64,000 bases of DNA from Prorocentrum cordatum (GCA_963575745.1 CAUYUJ010015282.1:923151-987150); one strand, 5' to 3'. Positions 30,632-42,429 are shown, counted from the first letter of the stretch. Program-made: numbers and translations. Notes: generated from the sequence alone by a model not told the origin.

Positions 30632-31705
30632 TTGGTGCTTCTATCATGGCTTGAAAGAGGGCCCTGCTGCAATAAGTTTGCAGGCTGCTCGATCACATTG
30701 GGCCTGCGCATTCCCAGAAGGAGCGTCGCCAACGTGGTGACCACTCGCCAGGTGGCGGCGAGACGAGGGCTGGCCATCCGGGCCAAGATCAAGCTGTTCG
30801 ACCTGGTTATCTGCAACTTGCGTTCACCTCCGCCACCTCATCATGCTCGACAGGTCCCTGCTTATCGACGTGCCTGCGGTGCATTGCTTAACTGGCTCCG
30901 GTTGCGGTCGATCTGGATTGCTCACAGTTGCATGCCAGTGGTCTGCCTGGACCTCAAATTTGGGTTCGGATTCTATCAGCATCATGGTCAAGAGGAGTGG
31001 CAACCGATAGCACCTCAATGCGTAGGAGCCCATGCGCCCTTAGTGCGTCAACGGCATGCAGTTGATGATCTACTTCGTTTTCTCGATCAATTTGATATGG
31101 TACTTGGCAACACGTTCAGATGTATTGGGCCAGTGGTACGAGCTCCCAACGTGATGTTGGAATACTTCCAAGATGCTGTCCGGCTTCAGTAAGAAATGCA
31201 GGACCTCTTCTGCGATTGGCCCCTGAGCTTCAAGTTATGTCGTCCAGAGACCACCGAGATGTGATTCCAGTCCATGTTCGCGTCGCCTTTACCATTCGCG
31301 CAACCCTTGGCGTACATGCTCGGTTGCAATCTTCGTTTCGCCATGGATTTGCACACCAGCCTATCGAATGGAACCGCGAGGCGCTCATGGACTCCCTCCC
31401 TGGAGGCACGCACAGAGCTAATTGTATGAATGCGGTGGCACATCGAAATTTTGCAAAATCTGATATACACCAGCAGGTACGACGCGAAAAGCATACGTAT
31501 CCCAGGCTGCGGTGCAAAAGGGGCAGTTTTTTCCTTTAGTAATGGAGCCCCCAGCAGGCTACAATCAACGAGCTGGCCACGTACTCCAGTTGCTTCAAGA
31601 AACGCATCAACTTCACATTCAACTTGCCGGCCGGCCTTCGACTGTGCATGGTGACGGCACCACAGAGCAGGAGATAACCATTCCACAGTAACTCAGTTTT
31701 TTTTT

Positions 31706-31736
<31 letters not shown>

Positions 31737-34000
31737 TTCGAGCTCAAAGACAGCAGCGGCGACAACGTCTTGTGGCATGACGGCAGGCAACTGCTCAAGA
31801 GCTCGCGCAAGCTCAACGCCAGGGACGCACAGCAGAGGAGGCACGGCTTTCGCGACTTCTCTCTGCCAGAGGGACGCGACCTCGCTTCCCTCGGGTGACG
31901 GCGGAATTGAAGCAGGTATCATTCCTAGCTTGGAACAACGCGTTGAACATTAAATTCTATGAGCAAGATGGCATTGAACATGAATATATCGTGGGGCCAT
32001 GGTCACACCGTGGATTGGATTGGGCACGTGACGCGTTGCAGCTCACCAGCGGACATTTTCGAGCCGCAGCACATACAGACAGCATCCCCACCATTTTCTC
32101 TCCCACTTGAACTCTGTTGGATGTTGCCGCACCCTCGCATGCGAACATCTGGCAACGTGGGCTTGGATATGAAGGGCTAGATTCTGACGCGCGCGCAACG
32201 CGCATTCTTCCAGAGTATGGTGCGCAAGGTATATCGCACAGGCGGCATGCCTTTATCATGGAATTCATTTGGCGGGGTGGCCATTGCGTGGAAGCGGGCC
32301 ATTCGCGTCCCATGTCCATGTGGGAACGCAGTCATCTCGACGTGCATTTGTTATTCGCAGCGCATCTTGGAGCCCAATTGTCCACGTGCATGCGCGGCCT
32401 TCCGCAGGGGAGCAACGCTCGCGACGGCGCGGCAATCGGTTGGGTGGAGATTCCGACGGTTGGGGCTCCAAGATATCCAAGGTAATAAGGTTTTCACGAG
32501 CGCTTTCGGGGGCTCTTCGTTCTCAGAACTTAACAGGGGCAACTCGACGACCATGCGAAGCCAGGATACGATATTTGGAAGACATCGCCGTTTACGCCCG
32601 GCAGAGTGTTTCCTGGGTTCTGAAGGAGTTCTGCTCGCGGAGCCCAACGTCAGCGCGCTGCAAGCAGACCCGTGGGCGGCCATGGTCATCGCCAGAGAGG
32701 TGGGCCAAGTATTTCAGGAGGTGCAGGACCAGTTCGCTGATGCGGGCGATGAGACAGCGCAGTGGCGCGCGGTAGATATGCCGACGGACAGCGACGACAT
32801 TGAACAGCCCGACCTCGCCTTCCACAGCTACGTTGGCGACGCCACTCGCAGGCATGTTTTGAATGGATCACGCGAGGATGTCGGGGTTGAATTGAGCCAA
32901 ACATCTTCGTCATGTAAAGGTGTCCGCAGCAATTGCAGGCAGAGTCGCAACTACCTCATCAACCTTTCCTGAAATTAGATTGTGGCGGCAGTAATTGGCC
33001 AGATTTCTCAACCCGTGCGTCGCCGATTTCGCGATGGGCTACTTCTGTTAGCGGGCCGGGGGCAGGGGCGCGCAAAAGTACTTGGGGGGAGTTATTCGTG
33101 CAGATGCTACGTTCATTAGCGAGGCCCCGCGTCGTTTGGGCGCAGTGGATGCTGGCTTGTGGGCCACGGGCCGACGCCGGCATCGAGAGCTCCCGTCGCG
33201 CGTCGAAAACATAACCGGCTTCCTCGGTCGCACCAGGGCCCCGGCAATGCCAGGCATGGGCGCGCGCGCACGCCCCGGCCCAGCTCGAGGAGATCTTGAT
33301 TCGCATGTTGGCTTATGCAGGGAAATCCACGCAGGGGGGGGGGGGCGATACTTCTTTAGTGGGCCCCATATGGTCTCCCCATATCGAACGTCGCTGTCTT
33401 TCGACGCGGGGCGATCGCGGCCGCATTAAATGGCGTCGCAGTATCGGGCGCGGCTGCTGCTTGAGAGGGGTCACTAGGCATTGCGAGGGTGGACAAGGAG
33501 CGGGGTCTCATCATCCTAAACGACATGGGCCAAGTTTCTGATTGCGCTTGCCCTTGGGCCAGGGCCAGGAGGTTCGTTGACGACGTTGTTCCTCTCTGGG
33601 GCGGGGGCGCTGAATATGCGATGGTTCAGGGGTTTAACCGCGCGCCCTTCAAGCTGTTCACATCCCCGGGCCCCCCTGAGTGGCTTGCCCAGCTGGGCCC
33701 CAGTATCCTCGGGGCAAAAAAACGAGGAGTATGTATTTCTTTCCCTGGATACCTCGCGTCGTCGCCCGACGGCAAGTCGGCCGAGCTTCGGGGGGGCCCC
33801 GACTTGACCGACTCCTGATGCGCAGTAGGTGGTTGCCTAAGAGTTTTTCGCTGAAAAACGACAGCTCCTGGCCCATCTCTCCAGCATCGCCGCGGTCGTC
33901 GCGCGGTCCTGGGCCAGGCTGCTTATTTCAATCAGCGCTTCGTCTGCCAGAGTATCTTCGCAAGCCGCAGTTCAGCGCGTCAGCGCGCCGCACTGAGCTT
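30632..34000 (+). pseudogene. Second decayed LINE: endonuclease and RT remnants
   Basis: 30632-31192 reads QEEWQPIAPQCVGAHAP...LLRFLDQFDMVLGNTF and then GPVVRAPN, which fits the middle of a LINE endonuclease. The next frame supplies SSRDHRDVIPVHVRVAF near 31240-31290, a damaged SDH box. 32217-32300 reads RTGGMPLSWNS, matching the RT finger region. HSYVGDAT at about 32825-32850 stands where YADD is expected, and KYLGGVIRADATFISEAPRRLGA at 33076-33145 is the post-palm YLG segment. The pieces are collinear but spread over all three frames with stops and a (TC)n insertion at 31705-31738. This is an old copy of a lineage distinct from the one at 21494. Confidence 0.6.
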
Positions 34001-34155
34001 CAAGGCAGGAGGGCGCGTCTATTCCAGGAACACTTCTTATCGGGCCACGTCGCAGACAGCATTAATTTGTCCGCGGCGCGGGGCTCAACAGTGCCCGACG
34101 GGAGAACCACTGACGCATATGCGTTCTCATTTTATTATCCTGCCAGCGGTGGGCG

Positions 34156-34590
34156 ATGGAGGCGGCGGCTGCTCCAGACTGGTTCAAGCCACCATCGGGA
34201 AAACGCAAGGTGAACGGAGCGGGGCCGGGCTCGCAGGACACCGAGCTGGCCAAGCTGCAGGAGGAGGTTCTCGAGGACAAGGAAGGAGCCTGAGGAGCAC
34301 CAGCGGTCCTCATCACCATCTGGCGCCGCCTGGCGCTACGCAGCAGCCGCGAGTTGGCGGGCCTTGTCGGCGCCAGCTTTGCCTGCTACTTGGCGCCGCC
34401 AACCGCAGGCGCGGCGACCGTCATCCAGCAGGCGGGCCAGGACTACAACAACAAGTGCAAGTCGGAGGGCGGGGGCCATGGTCTGAGCCCGCCGCGGCCG
34501 CGCACAGTTCTCGGTCTCTTATTATCGATGGCAAATCATGCTCTTAACCTGATTGCCATTGCTGGTGCGCTAACTATGAGAATTCGCTAA
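34156..34590 (+). pseudogene. Unrecognised ORF fragment broken by one stop
   Basis: ATG 34156 opens a frame (MEAAAAPDWFKPPSGKRK, then a Glu/Leu/Lys-rich ELAKLQEEVLEDKE likely to be helical). It meets a TGA at 34291-34293 and then continues in the same frame with ALRSSRELAGLVGASFACYL, AGQDYNNKCKSEG and GHGLSPP to 34590. The last residues come from the head of the family B repeat that starts at about 34548. The text resembles dinoflagellate-specific ORFs that precede LINE sequences, but I cannot name a family. One substitution separates it from an open frame. Confidence 0.45.
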
Positions 34591-35075
34591 GTTCTTGCGA
34601 GCTCTTAGACCGAATATGCGCAGCGCTACGGCGATAACCACACTTTGAAAATAAGCCGGCCTCAACCCGTTAAGCTTTTGACGCCTTTCAGACGACGGCG
34701 CGCGGCGCTGAGGGCAGAGTCACATTATGAAAACGAACCGCCTTCGATCCGTGAAACTTCTGGAAATGTTTAAGACGAACGTGCGTGGCGCTCATGCGAG
34801 AGCCGCATTCTGAAAACGGCCCGCCCCCAATGAGTGAAACTCTTACAGCGTTTTAGGACGAATTTGCGCGGCCCTACTGCGCGCGGCGTTGAGGCGAGAG
34901 TCACATTTTGAAAAACACCCGCCCTCCATGTGTGAAGTTGTTGTCCGTTTTTTGCGTCAGGGTCCTAAGTGGTGAGGAAGTCCCAGGCGAAACGCCCAGC
35001 CCGCCCTTTCGAGCGGTCTCGGGGTGCGACAGGGAGGAGTCATGTGTAAGGAAAAGATTTGGAGGAGGATCGGAT
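34548..35075 (+). repeat. Family B composite repeat, copy 2
   Basis: Head GCTGGTGCGCTAACTATGAG, five ~85-bp units, and the tail with AAGTCCCAGGCGAAACGCCC, CCGCCCTTTCGAGC, GGTGCGACAGGGAGGAGTCA and GTAAGGAAAA. Collinear with copy 1 (11845-12430) and in the same orientation. Confidence 0.85.
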
Positions 35076-36115
35076 GTACTGTTTTCCCTCAAGCGTCCCA
35101 CGGGGGTGGCGGGCTAGAGGCACGCCTAAGTATTCCAGGGGCGAAGAGGAAAGACATCTGAGCTGCCAGTATCTTTAAACGCGCACAACTCCGCGAACGC
35201 GCGCCACGGTCGGCACGAAACAGGAAGGGCGTTCATTTCAGCTGGGGAGGCTCACGAACTGCTCTCAGACATGCCACAAACCTCCGTGCACTGCGCGCCC
35301 AATCAGGAAGCACATATTTCGATCTGGACAGCTACAAAATTACATCAGTGTGGCAATCTGCGACCTGGTATGTGCCCTGGTGCTCGCTGTATCTGGCCGT
35401 GTGCGGGTCTGGTCTAGGAAGAGGGGGACGTCTCAGCGGACAGCCAGACAGCATGGCACGGCATGTTTTGCTGCGCATTGCCGAACCACGTGTGAGACAG
35501 ACCATCATGCATTGGGAGGGGCAAGAGGTGCATGAGTTCAAGTAAGGAAAAGCACGATGAGAACACGAGCAGAGTCATCAGCGAGAGGACGAGCACGGTG
35601 AGGAGGAACGAGAGGAGCTAAGTGAGGAGGGTAACCAGTCAGGTCTGCACCCGGACGTGGCAAGCTTCAATGCGTTCCTCGGGGCATGTTGGTTGCACGG
35701 TCGGTGGGCTTTGTCACACTTCGTGCTCGAAGACATGAGCTACTGGCAGGCACTACCAGACAGGTGCGATTTGCCACAATCCTTCGCTGTCGCTTGACTT
35801 GTCTGCTGCCGCATCCATCGCTCGGGTATGCCAACGTTAATGATGACCAGCACGCCAAATGTTAACACAGTTAGTTGTGACATAGCAGCTCGACAGCCTC
35901 CCTCGGACCAGTCCCTTTTGACCCCAGCAGGTCAATTGTCCATAAGAGACTTCCGTGTCTGGCTCACTGTTGAGTTCGGCTACCCCGCTTGCCTCAAGGA
36001 GGGCCGTATTCTCGGGTCTCGGAGGCGGGAGCCCTTCATGGAGTGCTCGATCACTCGTTTGGCCGTTGTTGTTCGTTGCCGTCTGTGATCCATGCGCGAC
36101 ACTGGTACCAAGCGT
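35076..36115. other. No confirmed gene
   Basis: Unique-looking sequence with short ORFs on both strands, none recognised. Confidence 0.4.
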
Positions 36116-36305
36116 ATGGCGTGTGTGTGTGTGTGTGCGTGTGTGTATGTGTGTGTGTGCGTGTATGTGCGCGCATGTGTCTGTGTGTGTTTGGATGCCT
36201 GTGTGTGTGCTGTGATTGTGATTTGCGTGTGTTGTGTGTGATGTGTGTGTGTGTGTTGTGTGTGTGTTTGTTGTGTATTTGTGCATGTGTGTGTTGTGTG
36301 GTTGC
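36116..36305. repeat. (TG)n microsatellite
   Basis: Imperfect TG/TGCG run of about 190 bp. Confidence 0.95.
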
Positions 36306-36359
36306 GTTTCTTTGGCAGTTGTTCATGCTTGCTCCATGACAGCAACCTGTTTCGGGCGA

Positions 36360-36511
36360 AGAGAACTATGCACATGCACCGGTCCTGGTCAGGCCCATCC
36401 TTGGCTCGAGGATCGGTGCATATGCCATCCTGGCCAATGCAGGAGGGCGTATGCACCGATCTTGGGATCAGGATGGACCTGGCCAAAATCGGTGTATGTG
36501 CATGGTTCTTT
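36360..36511. mobile_element. Nested foldback element
   Basis: 36366-36426 and 36446-36505 are inverted copies (about 80-85 % identical, 19-bp loop). Each arm is itself a foldback: TGCACCGGTCC pairs with GGATCGGTGCA in the left arm, and the same happens in the right arm. This gives potential stems within stems. It lies beside the (TG)n tract. No clear target duplication. Confidence 0.75.
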
Positions 36512-37209
36512 TTCCTCTACCTGTTGCCATATTGCACAGAATGCTTGATTGCTGTTGCCTCACGGTTTTCGCGAACAGGGCTCATTAAGCCAGCGACGAT
36601 ATATTGGATTGTGTGGTGTAGGGGTGCTACGTGGCAACCGTTTGTAGTTCATGAGTTCCCACAGGGTTGGCACGCATTGCTCTCTGCAGTGCTCCCGTGG
36701 ACTTAATGCTTATCAGTATTGTTCATATGTGCCCGAACATCAACGTGTGTTCAGTGCTTGACGCCTCTTTCCAGTCGTTCCGAAGGGAATCCTTTGGGGC
36801 GCTGACTGCAGCCTGCGCGAATGGCATAAGAATGCTTGGGGATCGATGGAAGCCGACCTTTGATCGCTGATCGCCAGGTGAAATCTCATGGTGGTGCACC
36901 GAAGTTGTGGAGCAAATCGCAAACGTGGGAGTGCGGGATCACGCTTGCGCGAGACCGTGTCATAGGCCAGATTCTTCCAATCGGAGGTTGATAAACCTCC
37001 TACCCTGACACGCCGATTAGCGAATTGGCCGTTTTGGGTTCGCGAGAGGGCGTCGCGGCCGTCATTTTTGCGGGTCCAGGTCCGTCGGTTTCGATCCCAG
37101 GCCGTTTTCACTAAAGGGAGGTTTACTAAAGGGAGGTTTGTCCACCGCCGATCTAATTATCCAGCTGCTTGCGGCAGGTCCCGCCACAGTGCCAGGTCAG
37201 CATTATGGG
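36512..37209. other. No confirmed gene
   Basis: Short ORFs only. Two adjacent copies of ACTAAAGGGAGGTTT occur at about 37110-37138. Confidence 0.4.
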
Positions 37210-38000
37210 TGGCGAACAGGCGAGACGGGCCAGACCATCTGGCGCGCGGCATCTCGGAGCTCAGAGTTGCAAACATGTTTCATGCGAAACGGGCCACACC
37301 ACCTCGCGCGCGGCATCGCAGAGCCCAGAGTTGCGAGGATGTCTCAGACGAGACGTTCTGGACCACTTTGCGTGCGGCATCTCTGAGCTGAGAGATGCGA
37401 GGATGTCTCATGCGAAACGCGCCGGACCACGCGCACGGCAACTCGACGCCCAGAGTCGGGTGGACGACGTCTCAGGCGAAACGGGCAGACCACCTCTCGC
37501 GCGGCATCGCGGAGCCCAGAGTTGCGAGGAGGGATGTCTCAGGCGAAACGGACTGGATCACCTCTCGTGCAGCATCTCATAGCCTAGAGTTGCGAGGATG
37601 TCTCAAGCGAAACGCGCCGAACGACCTCGCGCGCAGCAGCTCGGAGCGCAGAGTTGCGAGGATGTCTTTGGCGAATCGCGCTGGACGACCTCGCGCGCGG
37701 CCTCTCGGAGCTGAGAGTTGCGAGGATGTTTCATGCGAAACGGGCCAGACCACCTCGGAGCTCAGTTTTGTGCGGATGTCTCAGGCGAAACGCGCAGGAC
37801 CACCTCTCGCGCGGCATCTCGGAGCCTAGAGTTGGGTGGATGTCTCAGGCGAACCGCGCCCGACCACCTCTCGCGCAGCCCCTCGGAGCTCAGAGTTGCG
37901 AGAATGTCTCAGGCGAAACGCGCCAGACCACCTCTCTCGCGCGGCATCTCGGAGCTCAGAGTTCCGAAGATGTATCAGGCGAGACGGGCCAGACCACAAA
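37210..38000 (+). repeat. Family C minisatellite, about 12 units of ~64 bp
   Basis: Units run GAGGATGTCTCAGGCGAAAC, CGCGCCxGACCACCTCTCG, CGCGGCATCTCGGAGCTCAG, AGTTGC. The unit length varies between about 50 and 68 bp. Open frames of 100-200 aa here result from repetition. The core is shared with 8870-9130 and the tails of family B. Confidence 0.93.
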
Positions 38001-39948
38001 CATTTCTTGAAGATCTCTCTTGTCGCCCGTCCCTTGACCTGATCCAGCTTCTATCGCAACAGCACCCCGTTCAGCAAGCTGTTCGGGGAAAACGTGCGAG
38101 GGGGCACGGTTCCGGACCATTCGTGCTCCTCGGGGGGGCGCCGTGGCGCCCAGCTGAGCGGCGCAGGGATCGTGGGAGCCCATGCTGGGAGGCAGTTCTG
38201 TTTTTGTGCGCGCTTCCCGCGGGGTCATCGAATGCTGTTCACTGGGATTGTATGCGCGGCGCCTGTGACGCCATGTCGCTCATCGGAGTGGTGGTGCCAG
38301 TTCAGGAACAAGCGTGCGGCGGGCTGATAAGGTCTTGAACCAGCGGGCAGTGGAAACATCGGCGCGGATCTTGGTTGTGCGGGCGCTGGTGTAGGTTTAG
38401 TCGTGCTTTGGGGTGCAGTTGGGGATGGGCGACTTTCGAAGGCTACCTTTGCATCCCTGCCCCTTCGGCCCATCCTTGGCGACTTTCGCTGGCCAGCCTC
38501 GTTCGAAAATCGTTAACGTGGCTCTCCAAGGCCCTTGCATCCTTATCGCGCACCCTTGTTATACGGGTTGACTGTAGCTGGTTCCTCCTGGGAGCAAGGT
38601 TGCGTCCATGAAAAAGCGACTCATTACAATCCGATTCAGCGGAGAAGGATTGAGCCATTTGTGCAGGCATTCATTGATCGGGCAGCAAGTCTGTGATCCG
38701 CGGGTGTTCGTTTGGCAGGGTTTCGTCCTCCATGCGTTTCGAGGCTCAGGCAGTTGTCGGTGGGAGCAATGCTGTCCAGTGCCAAGTTTCATCGTTCGAT
38801 GTTACCGTCATGTCATTGATTGCGCGATCGGCAAGTCTTGTGCAAGTCATTCTGATCAGGTCGCCCTAAAACTATCAGACTGAGGCCAGCGCACAGCAGT
38901 GGCGCCTGGCGTTAACATGTCAGACCTCGGCGCGGGAACGCTGCGGTGGTTTGGACCCTCTGAGCTGTGCTTCAGCTGCACGCGCTTGCAGCAGCTCTGG
39001 TCAATGGAGGAGATTCGGACAGGGCACAACGAGATCTACGTATCCAAGAAAAAAACGGATGGTCAGAAACGAGACTGGGTATTGGTGCTGGGAGACATCG
39101 GTAGGTACCGGTATTTTGACGGATTGTGCTTCTGATGTTCACATTGGTTTGGGTATTGGTAGTTAGTACAGGTTCCATCTTCACAAGTCTTTGCGCTGGC
39201 ATTGATAATTGTGTGAGTTCTATTTCGCATTCTCACTAGCTCTCCGTACTGACTTGATACTAGTTGCGGGGCGTGGACGGGCGTTTACAGTTCTTAATAT
39301 CCAGGGTGCCCTGCGTTGGTCTGCGGGATGTGGTTTTGCTGGATGCCCTGCGCGAGCGAAGAACAAATGTTATATACTACAACGAGCCCTGACTTCTCTG
39401 TGTGCCCCCGTCCAGATGCGACGTTTCGAAATGGGCACCGACCTATAGAAATCTATAGAGCGCCATGGAAACGCATCGGAAGCCGGCAGAAGTCAGGCCA
39501 GACCCCCGAAAGGGGATCAGCGCTGGGACTGGGATGCCCAGGAATTCTGGAGTTGGCTGGATGGTATGTAATGGTGTGGTCGCCTCGTCTTCCTGCCACT
39601 CTTCGCCCCCCGTATGGGCTGCGTGCCTGACGAGGCTCCAATCGGACCGTGCAATTCGTGCTGCGAGGCCTTGAAGAGGGGCCTCCGCAGCCCGCGGTTT
39701 CGGCATCGAGGGAACTCGCTCAGAGGACAGCGCTGCTTTGTCGGATGCGCCCTGCAGGGCAGCCCGGACGGGGACCCCACGGAGATTCTGCTGCCCCGCC
39801 TCTGCTCCTGCCCTGGCTCCCCGTCCCGGAGGAGGCTGCGCGAGCTCCTGGCCCGGCTGCGGAGGGGGGGCGGGCGCGCCTGCCACGGGAGGCCGCGCTG
39901 GGGGCGGGGGGGCGTTGCGGCCGCGCGCTGACCGAGGGGCCCCAGGAC

Positions 39949-39950
<2 letters not shown>
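38001..39950. other. No confirmed gene
   Basis: Unique-looking sequence. ORFs overlap on both strands at 39443-40228 (minus) and 39649-40239 (plus); their length is inflated by the following GAG tract. Confidence 0.4.
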
Positions 39951-39981
<31 letters not shown>

Positions 39982-40600
39982 GAGGAGGAGGAGGAGGAGG
40001 AGGAGGAGGAGGAGGAGGAGGAGGAGGAGGAGGAGGAGAGGAGGAGGGAGGAGGAGGAGGAGGAGGAGGAGGAGGAGGAGGAGGAGGAGCGGGGGGGGCC
40101 CAGGGTGTGCCGAAGCGAGTGCCCGAGCGAGCTCCAAGAAGGCCAGGCGAGGGCACCGAGAGAGGAGCCGCACCCGCCGAGGCATCACGGTGCCACGGTG
40201 GCAAGAGGATGGTGCGGAAGAGCAGCATCAGGACCTTGATAAGCTGGAGGAAGAGGAGGAGGACTGGGGATCAGCAGTGAGCATGGGGAACAGCAGCAGG
40301 AGGAAGGAGCGGGAGGAGGAGCAGCAAGAGCAGGGAGAAGGATCAGAAGTAACATCAGCAGCAGGATAATGATCAGCGGCAAGAGGTAATGGAGACGAGC
40401 ACGAGCAGGATCATAATGAGCAGGAGGAGGAGGGGGTAGGACGGATGAGAAGAAAAACAAGAAGGAGCTGGAGGAGGAGGAGGAGGAGGAGGAGGAGGAA
40501 GAGGAGGGGGAGCAGGAGGAGTAAGAGGAGGTGGAGGAGAGGTGGTGGAGGACGAGGAGGAGGAGGAGGAGGAGGAGGAGGATGAGGAGGGGAAGGACTG
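39951..40600. repeat. (GAG)n tracts
   Basis: GAG runs at 39955-40090 and 40467-40590 with purine-rich sequence between them. Confidence 0.9.
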
Positions 40601-40669
40601 TCTATCCTTACCGCCTCAGCTGCGGCGCCCGCCAGGTAGTTACTTTTTGCGCCGAGTCGTCTACTTTTT

Positions 40670-42115
40670 CCCTACCTAGGCTCTGCCTAGAAGGGTTCTT
40701 ACTCTCTTAGCTAAAGGGGCTGGGCAATGGAAACCGCCCCGGGCGGTTCCCCCAGTCCCCGCCCCGCGGTTCCCCCAGTCCCCTGGGAGCTTTAGCCTTA
40801 GCTTTAGCTTTAGCTTAGCTTTAGCTTTAGCTTTAGCTTAGCTTTAGCTTAGTGTTAGCTTAGCTTTAGCGTAGCTTTAGCTTGGCTTTAGCTTAGCTTC
40901 AGCTTAGTGTTAGCTTAGCTTTAGCTTAGCTTTAGCTTAGCTTTAGCTTAGCTTTAGCTTAGCGTTAGCTTAGCTTTAGCTTAGCTTCAGCTGATTGTTA
41001 GTTTAGCTTTAGCTTAGTGTTAGCTTAGCTTTATATTAGCTTTAGCTTAGCTTTAGCTTAGCTTTAGCTTAGCTTCAGCTTAGCTTTAGCTTAGCGTTAG
41101 CTTAGCTTTAGCTTAGCTGTAGCTTAGCTTTAGCTTAGTGTTAGCTCAGCTTCAGCATAGCTGTAGCTTAGCTTCAGCTTAGCTTCAGTTTAGCTGTAGC
41201 TTAGCCTTAGCTTAGCGTTAGCTTAGCTTTAGCTTAGCTTTAGCTTAGCTTTAGCTTAGCTTTAGCTTTAGCTTTAGCTTTAGCTTAGATTTAGCTCAGA
41301 TTTAGCTTAGCGTTAGCTTAGCTTTAGCTTAGCTTCAGCTTAGCTTTAGCTTAGCTTTAGCTTTAGCTTTAGCTTAGCTTTAGCTTAGCGTTAGTTTAGC
41401 TTTAGCTTAGCCTCAGCTTAGTTTTAGCTTAGAGTTAGCTTAGTGTTAGCTTAGCGTTAGCTTAGATTTAGCTTAGCTTTAGCTTAGCTTTAGCTCAGCT
41501 TTAGCTTAGCTGTAGCTTAGCTTCAGCTTAGCGTTGGCTTAGCTTTAGCTTAGCTTTAGCTTAGCTTTATATTAGCTTTAGCTTAGTGTTAGCTTAGAGT
41601 TAGCTCAGTGTTAGCTCAGCGTTAGCTCAGATTTAGCTTAGCTTTAGCTTAGCTTTAGCTCAGATTTAGCTGAGCTGTAGCTTAGCTTTAGCTTAGCGTT
41701 GGCTTAGCCTTAGCTTAGCTTTAGCTTAGCTTAGCTTAGCTTTATATTAGCTTTAGCTTAGCTTTAGCTTAGCTTCAGCTTAGCTTTAGCTTAGCTTCAG
41801 CTTAGCTTTAGCTTAGTATTAGCTTAGCTTAGCGTTAGCTTAGCTTTCGTTTAGCTTCAGCTTAACGTTAGTTTAGCTTTAGCTTAGCTTTAGCTTAGCT
41901 TTAGCTTAGCTGTAGCTTTAGCTTTAGCTTAGCTGTAGCTTTAGCTTTATCTTAGCTTTAGCTTAGATTTAGCTTTAGCTTTAGCTTAGCTTTAGCTTAG
42001 TGTTAGCTTTAGCTTAGCTTTAGCTTAGCTTCAGCTTAGATTTAGCTTAGCTTTAGCTTAGCTTTACTGTTACTACAAATGCTGCTTTCCTAGGGGCTCC
42101 AACTCCTAGGTAGGG
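40670..42115. repeat. TTAGC/TTTAGC satellite bracketed by inverted CCCTACCTAGG
   Basis: 40792-42066 is built from 5-mers TTAGC and 6-mers TTTAGC, mostly alternating as an 11-bp unit, with scattered base changes. CCCTACCTAGG at 40670-40680 is exactly inverted at 42105-42115, and a weaker inner CCTAG pair follows on each side. The flanks between box and array are not repetitive. It has no ORF above 60 aa, unlike the rest of the window. Confidence 0.9.
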
Positions 42116-42179
42116 TCGCACTGGGATAATTTTTAGCCTCGCATCATGAACGCCACATGTGGACGCATAAGGCATGGGC

Positions 42180-42245
42180 AACTAAAGAGGAGGAGTAGGA
42201 GGAGGAGGAGGAAGAGGAGGAGGAGGAGGATGAGGAGGATGCGAC
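42180..42245. repeat. (GGA)n tract
   Basis: GAGGA-rich run. Confidence 0.9.
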
Positions 42246-42429
42246 ACTAGCTGGAGCGGGCGCGCGGTGCACTTCCCGACACAGCAAAGGAGACAGGGCC
42301 AGACACCCTGTCTCGGGGTATGTCAGTGGCGCGCCCCCCCACCCGAGGGATCGCGGGGAGAGCGCCCAGACCCATGAATGAAAAAGGGAAGGAACTGGGC
42401 TGGCGCAGGGAAGACGTCAGCCCAGAGCT

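Noticed and set aside
37169-38338. ORFs of 118-206 aa in family C
   Set aside because: Open because the minisatellite is free of stops; unit length varies and shifts frame without a consistent protein.
39443-40280. Overlapping plus and minus ORFs of 180-260 aa
   Set aside because: Their length comes from the GAG tract; neither strand shows a domain, and I could not decide between them.
40792-42066. Telomere or interstitial telomeric repeat
   Set aside because: Units are TTAGC and TTTAGC, not TTTAGGG, and they lie inside the contig between inverted boxes.
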